64,000 nucleotides of DNA, taken from assembly GCF_028693135.1 (NCBI RefSeq), contig NZ_JAQUVZ010000009.1:1-64000 (forward strand), read 5' to 3'. The notes under the pieces are model-generated. The model did not search any database. It had not been told where the DNA came from and saw nothing but the letters and a program-made list of their open reading frames with translations. The DNA is from Methanosarcina sp. GTDB taxonomy: Archaea; Halobacteriota; Methanosarcinia; Methanosarcinales; Methanosarcinaceae. Position 1 is the stretch's first letter. Every line of letters begins with the position of its first letter. Made by a program: the position numbers and the translations under genes. Positions 60,851-64,000 of the stretch are shown here, piece by piece.

Positions 60851-62302
60851 TCATCGAAAACATTTCACTGATGAGAGAATTATGTCTTCTATTCCTGCAA
60901 GTTCCGAAGCTTTCAATAGCCCTTCCGGAAGACTGCCTGCATAAGAGATATTAGAGATATTTTTAGCCGCTACTGCCTTCATCCTCTCTCCAACGAGTAT
61001 AATATGCCTGCACTTTGTACCGAACTTTTCTACAAACTCCTGCACTGAGACAGGAGGCAAACCCTCACAGACCTGAGAGGCTTCTTCTCCGAGGACAAGG
61101 ATTATGCTTCCCTTTTTTTCGTCCTTTTTCTTCAGGAGAACGTACTCAAGGGCTTTTTCTGCAGAAAGAATGTCCATTCCGGAGTTGGAATTGTCAACCA
61201 GGGAAACCCCATTAAGCTCTTTTTCTTGCATCCTGCCTGAAAGCCCCCTGAACTCCTCAAGCACCGAAACAACAGCTTTTCGCTCAACCCCAAGTTCGAG
61301 AGCTGCTGCAGAGGCTGCAACAAAAGCTGTCCTGTATGCCGAACTGTTATATCCGGGGCGCAGGGAAGCTGAAAAAAGCTCTTCCCCTCTGCGGAGAAAA
61401 TGCAGGGCAGAGCCTGAAAATTCGTGAGGGGCTGACGATTTTACAGTCCCGTCTTCAGTTTCCAGAACAAAATCAGGCACTTCAGACATATTTACATGGG
61501 AATCTGCATAAAATGGATCTTTAAAGATGAGAACCTTTGCCCGGCTTCCTTTTGCAGCTTCAAGGGCTTTTTCTGCCCCGGCATTAAGAAGAAGGGTGCT
61601 TTCGGGTTTTGCGTTCAGGATAAGCTGGAGCTTTGCGTCGCTTGCAAGGGATGTATTGTTTGCAATCCCATAATCAGGGGAAAGGGTTGTAAGGATTCCG
61701 AAGTCTGCGGCACCCGTACCTCCGATAGAGATTTCAAAGATAAAGAATTCCGGCCTGATCCCTGCATCAAGGCTTTTTTCGATGGCTGTCAGGATACTTC
61801 CCGGAGTAATGCTCAGGCCCCTTTGAATAAGAGACGAAGTTCCCTCTTTCCAGGCTTCAAGCCCGCGCGAGGTATGGAGCACGACTTCGAACCTGCGGGA
61901 GAGCATGTCAGCGAGCAGGGACGCAGTGCTTGTCTTTGCTTTTACGCCTGTTATCTCAACTATTCTTATATCCGAAAGCTCCGGGTCATCCTGCAGGATT
62001 TTCCCTATGGCTTCGTGGTGTGAGATAACTGTTTTTCCTTCCGACCTGGCTTTTGAAAGCATAGGATAGGCTGGGTCCAGATGCACAGGCGCTATAAGAA
62101 GATCGAATTCGGATAAAGGGAGAGGAGCTTTTGAACAGCGTATGCCGTACTTATCCTCAAGCTCCCTAAGCAGCGCCTGGTCCACGGTCCCGTAAACGTC
62201 TACTCCGGATACATCATTTCCCAGAGCTGCGAGTTTTTTTGCGATAGGAATGCCGCCGTGGGTCAGATCGAGCACGGCGAGCTTCTTCCGAAAAAGGTCC
62301 AT
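60851..62302 (-). CDS. cfbE: Coenzyme F430 synthetase CfbE (MurF-like ligase)
   Basis: A 483-residue Mur-ligase-like protein. It has [20 protein letters not shown] in place of the usual GTNGKTT P-loop, [19 protein letters not shown], and the C-terminal ligase part with [27 protein letters not shown] split into the usual GRMQ and DNSN motifs. It uses ATP to activate the propionate of seco-F430 and close the carbocyclic F ring, the last step of F430 synthesis. Start ATG at 62302 with AGGTCCGG upstream. It lies 28 bases from cfbA. Confidence 0.92.
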   Translation of the reverse strand: MDLFRKKLAVLDLTHGGIPIAKKLAALGNDVSGVDVYGTVDQALLRELEDKYGIRCSKAPLPLSEFDLLIAPVHLDPAYPMLSKARSEGKTVISHHEAIGKILQDDPELSDIRIVEITGVKAKTSTASLLADMLSRRFEVVLHTSRGLEAWKEGTSSLIQRGLSITPGSILTAIEKSLDAGIRPEFFIFEISIGGTGAADFGILTTLSPDYGIANNTSLASDAKLQLILNAKPESTLLLNAGAEKALEAAKGSRAKVLIFKDPFYADSHVNMSEVPDFVLETEDGTVKSSAPHEFSGSALHFLRRGEELFSASLRPGYNSSAYRTAFVAASAAALELGVERKAVVSVLEEFRGLSGRMQEKELNGVSLVDNSNSGMDILSAEKALEYVLLKKKDEKKGSIILVLGEEASQVCEGLPPVSVQEFVEKFGTKCRHIILVGERMKAVAAKNISNISYAGSLPEGLLKASELAGIEDIILSSVKCFR

Positions 62303-62330
62303 AATAAAAACCGGACCTGGATGTTCAAAT

Positions 62331-62723
62331 CTACAGGGATTCCTGGACCCTTTTAAAGACGAGTTCAGCTACCAGGGAGTCGGCTCCGAGGGGTTTTGCG
62401 TAGCAAAGAGGAACTGCTTTCCCATCAATTTCCAGGGTTCCGCAGCCGTTTTCATCCAGATTCAGAATTTTTGGGATATCCTTTGTGATATGGACACCTG
62501 AAGCCAGGAAAACAGGTACTGCTGAAATCTTTGTTACTCCTGTACCTGAAAAGCCTGCAATTGCTTCTTCCAGAGTTGGCTCACTGTTTTCCATAAAGCC
62601 GGCTCTAACAACAACATCAGAGTGATTCTGTGCAATGTAATCTGCGATCTGGCTAACTACTTCTTTATTGTAAGGCAGTTTGCTCCCGTGACCGATGGCC
62701 AGGATTCCTATTTTTTCTGTCAT
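62331..62723 (-). CDS. cfbA: Sirohydrochlorin nickelochelatase CfbA
   Basis: A 130-residue small (one-domain) chelatase of the CbiX-S type that inserts nickel into sirohydrochlorin, the first committed step to F430. The first metal-binding His is in [13 protein letters not shown] and the second in [14 protein letters not shown], as in the family. The length is that of the homodimeric archaeal chelatases. First gene of the leftward cfbA-cfbE-(gap)-cfbD-cfbC-cfbB run. Confidence 0.95.
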   Translation of the reverse strand: MTEKIGILAIGHGSKLPYNKEVVSQIADYIAQNHSDVVVRAGFMENSEPTLEEAIAGFSGTGVTKISAVPVFLASGVHITKDIPKILNLDENGCGTLEIDGKAVPLCYAKPLGADSLVAELVFKRVQESL

Positions 62724-63240
62724 TTTTGAGACCTCATTTTAAGTTTAAACTTAATAACATTATCAGAATTTGTTTAACACAATTTGGTTAATTTGTAACA
62801 TCACAGGGTTTAACATAGTTAGGATTTATGTGATATAATATCTTCGTTTCTAAAAGGAGATATGTATTAAGTAATTTAGCAAGTCGTCTGCAACCGTTCC
62901 ACATCATAAAAAACAGGAGAATTCCAAAAATAGTTAAGGCGGCAATTGATAAAAACTGGGGCACTGTTTATATTATAACATAGTGTAGGCTCTCGACTTG
63001 ATCTGAGCTAATTGAGTGCCAAAAATTTGAGTGCCAAAAATAAAATTGCGTGCGGTCACCCCACCCTAAAAAGGCTGTCCGACAATTACCCTTAGTAAGA
63101 ACTGAATTTCGTCGGTCTTGTTTTGGTGACAAGAGTAGCTAAATAATCGGTCAAATGGGAGTCTTTTAAGACACGCTCTTTTTTAAGACAAGCTCTTAGA
63201 GGGGTAACTTTTTCTTTCATTTCTCTGTAATAATTTATAT
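62724..63240. other. Intergenic region upstream of cfbA
   Basis: About 515 bases. Near cfbA it is very AT-rich with CATCACAGGGTTTAACATAG and TTAACAC-type boxes (possible promoter). At 63000-63030 there is a direct repeat GAGTGCCAAAAAT and at 63165-63200 one of TTTTAAGACA-GCTCTT. No gene or RNA was recognised. Confidence 0.4.
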
Positions 63241-63627
63241 TCACAGCTGTGTATTAAAGTGTTCCACCGTAATAACCAGTGCCCCTCTTGCCCAAGAAAA
63301 TTTCGATTTTACCATATCAGCGAGTTTTCCTGATGTTTGAATTTCACCTTTTCCAGAGATGCTACATCCCTGCCCAGGACCATTGGTCCCCTGGACTTTA
63401 CTTGAAGCAGCCAGCAACTCCACCTGGTTATTTTTTTTGAGGTTATTCTCGGTTATATTATAAAATCCGGCAGGAATAACGATTATTCCACTATTTTCAG
63501 TTTTTAGTGCTTTCACATACCCACCCCATGTCGCAACTAGATGAGGACCACTATCTCCACAGGTTACAATGGCAATCCATTCTGTTTTATCTAGAACTTC
63601 CTTGCACTTCCCTTCTATTTGTACTAT
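63241..63627 (-). CDS. Pyridoxamine 5'-phosphate oxidase-like FMN-binding protein without a usual start codon
   Basis: A 128-codon frame of the PPOX split-barrel type: VLDKTEWIAIVTCGDSGPHL, VATWGGYVKAL, GIIVIPAGFYNITENNL and NNQVELLAASSKVQG, then GKLADMVKSKFSWARGALVI. Such proteins bind FMN or F420 and reduce small substrates. The conserved part starts with I-V-Q-I-E-G-K, where related proteins have Met: the codon is ATA at 63625-63627, with AGGGGGA seven bases upstream at good spacing. The first ordinary start is a GTG at 63516, which would remove the first strands. So either ATA is used, or the gene is damaged at its start. Confidence 0.7.
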   Translation of the reverse strand: MVQIEGKCKEVLDKTEWIAIVTCGDSGPHLVATWGGYVKALKTENSGIIVIPAGFYNITENNLKKNNQVELLAASSKVQGTNGPGQGCSISGKGEIQTSGKLADMVKSKFSWARGALVITVEHFNTQL

Positions 63628-64000
63628 ATTGTTTCCCCCTGTTAACTATAATGGCTCTTCGTTGTTTTGTGTGGATATCCTCATAAAAACCAACGCAACC
63701 TTGAATTGAAAATCATTTTATCCACAGAGAATGACGAGGAGCAACTATAATTAAGTGATTTTGATCCTATATCCTCCTTTTGACAGGTAACTTGTTTTTT
63801 TAGTAACATTTTACTGATAGCGTTTTTGCTGGAAAATACATTATCCCTGATACTAAACATTATTGCAAAAATGGTTCATTATCTATATGTCGTGAGATTT
63901 TGGCCATATGTTAACCAGTTTCAAATACATCACAGATTCATAGAACGTTTGAAAAACGCCATCTACATAATGTCTAAAAATTTAATGTCGACCTGCCGAA
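63628..64000. other. Right-end intergenic region, nothing recognised
   Basis: About 370 AT-rich bases between the PPOX-like gene and the window end. No gene, no known RNA; the part beyond 63900 may belong to a feature outside the window. Confidence 0.35.

Overview
This window looks like a chromosomal segment of a methanogenic archaeon of the genus Methanosarcina. The support is a complete set of coenzyme F430 genes (cfbA, cfbE, cfbD, cfbC, cfbB), an acetate kinase/phosphotransacetylase pair with a neighbouring iron-sulfur flavoprotein gene, a methylcobamide:coenzyme M methyltransferase-type protein, archaeal type IV pilin-like proteins, and AT-rich, repeat-laden intergenic DNA. All product calls rest on reading motifs and overall resemblance; no database search was run.

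Layout. 0-2.6 kb: the end of a deoxyribosyltransferase-like gene, a 55-residue gene, a long non-coding repeat element and a GNAT gene. 2.8-7.8 kb: three tandem paralogues of an unrecognised acidic protein lying between remnants of a type I restriction-modification locus (hsdM with a large internal deletion, the first codons of hsdS). 7.9-10.3 kb: small hypothetical genes among short direct repeats. 10.4-14.0 kb: an ABC export operon (regulator, secreted CARDB-like protein, FtsX/MacB-type permease, ATPase). 14.1-18.1 kb: an unusual zone in which six arrays of a 20-bp phased repeat, most ending in a hairpin, surround an AIM24-like gene, a 2H-phosphoesterase/metallophosphoesterase fusion and a small membrane protein. 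18.6-29.5 kb: Hsp20, an MFS transporter, AMMECR1, pgk, family 4 uracil-DNA glycosylase, a solo TnpB element, a second Hsp20-like protein, two ferredoxins, an ArsR-like regulator and an ADP-forming acyl-CoA synthetase beta chain.

30.0-35.2 kb holds ackA, pta, the flavoprotein gene isf and a ClC channel with CBS domains. 35.2-47.3 kb contains two large NACHT-HEAT proteins, the second carrying a C-terminal DUF4062 domain, separated by a methyltransferase gene, an N-acetyl sugar amidotransferase gene and an IS4/ISH3-type insertion sequence with intact ends. 47.3-51.5 kb is a tandem duplication of a pilin-like gene plus its flanks, one copy interrupted by an in-frame TAA. 51.1-56.6 kb holds cupin, SRPBCC, PHP, HflX, DUF2209-like and tRNA endonuclease genes. 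56.9-62.7 kb is the F430 cluster, transcribed leftwards in the order A-E-D-C-B. A PPOX-type flavin protein gene lies near the right end.

The most promising leads for something undescribed are the NACHT-HEAT-DUF4062 protein and its stripped-down paralogue (probable conflict or anti-phage proteins), the 20-bp phased arrays around the 2H-metallophosphoesterase fusion, the roughly 0.9-kb dispersed non-coding element built of covarying hairpins, and the triplicated acidic protein family sitting in a wrecked restriction locus. No rRNA, tRNA or CRISPR array was seen.
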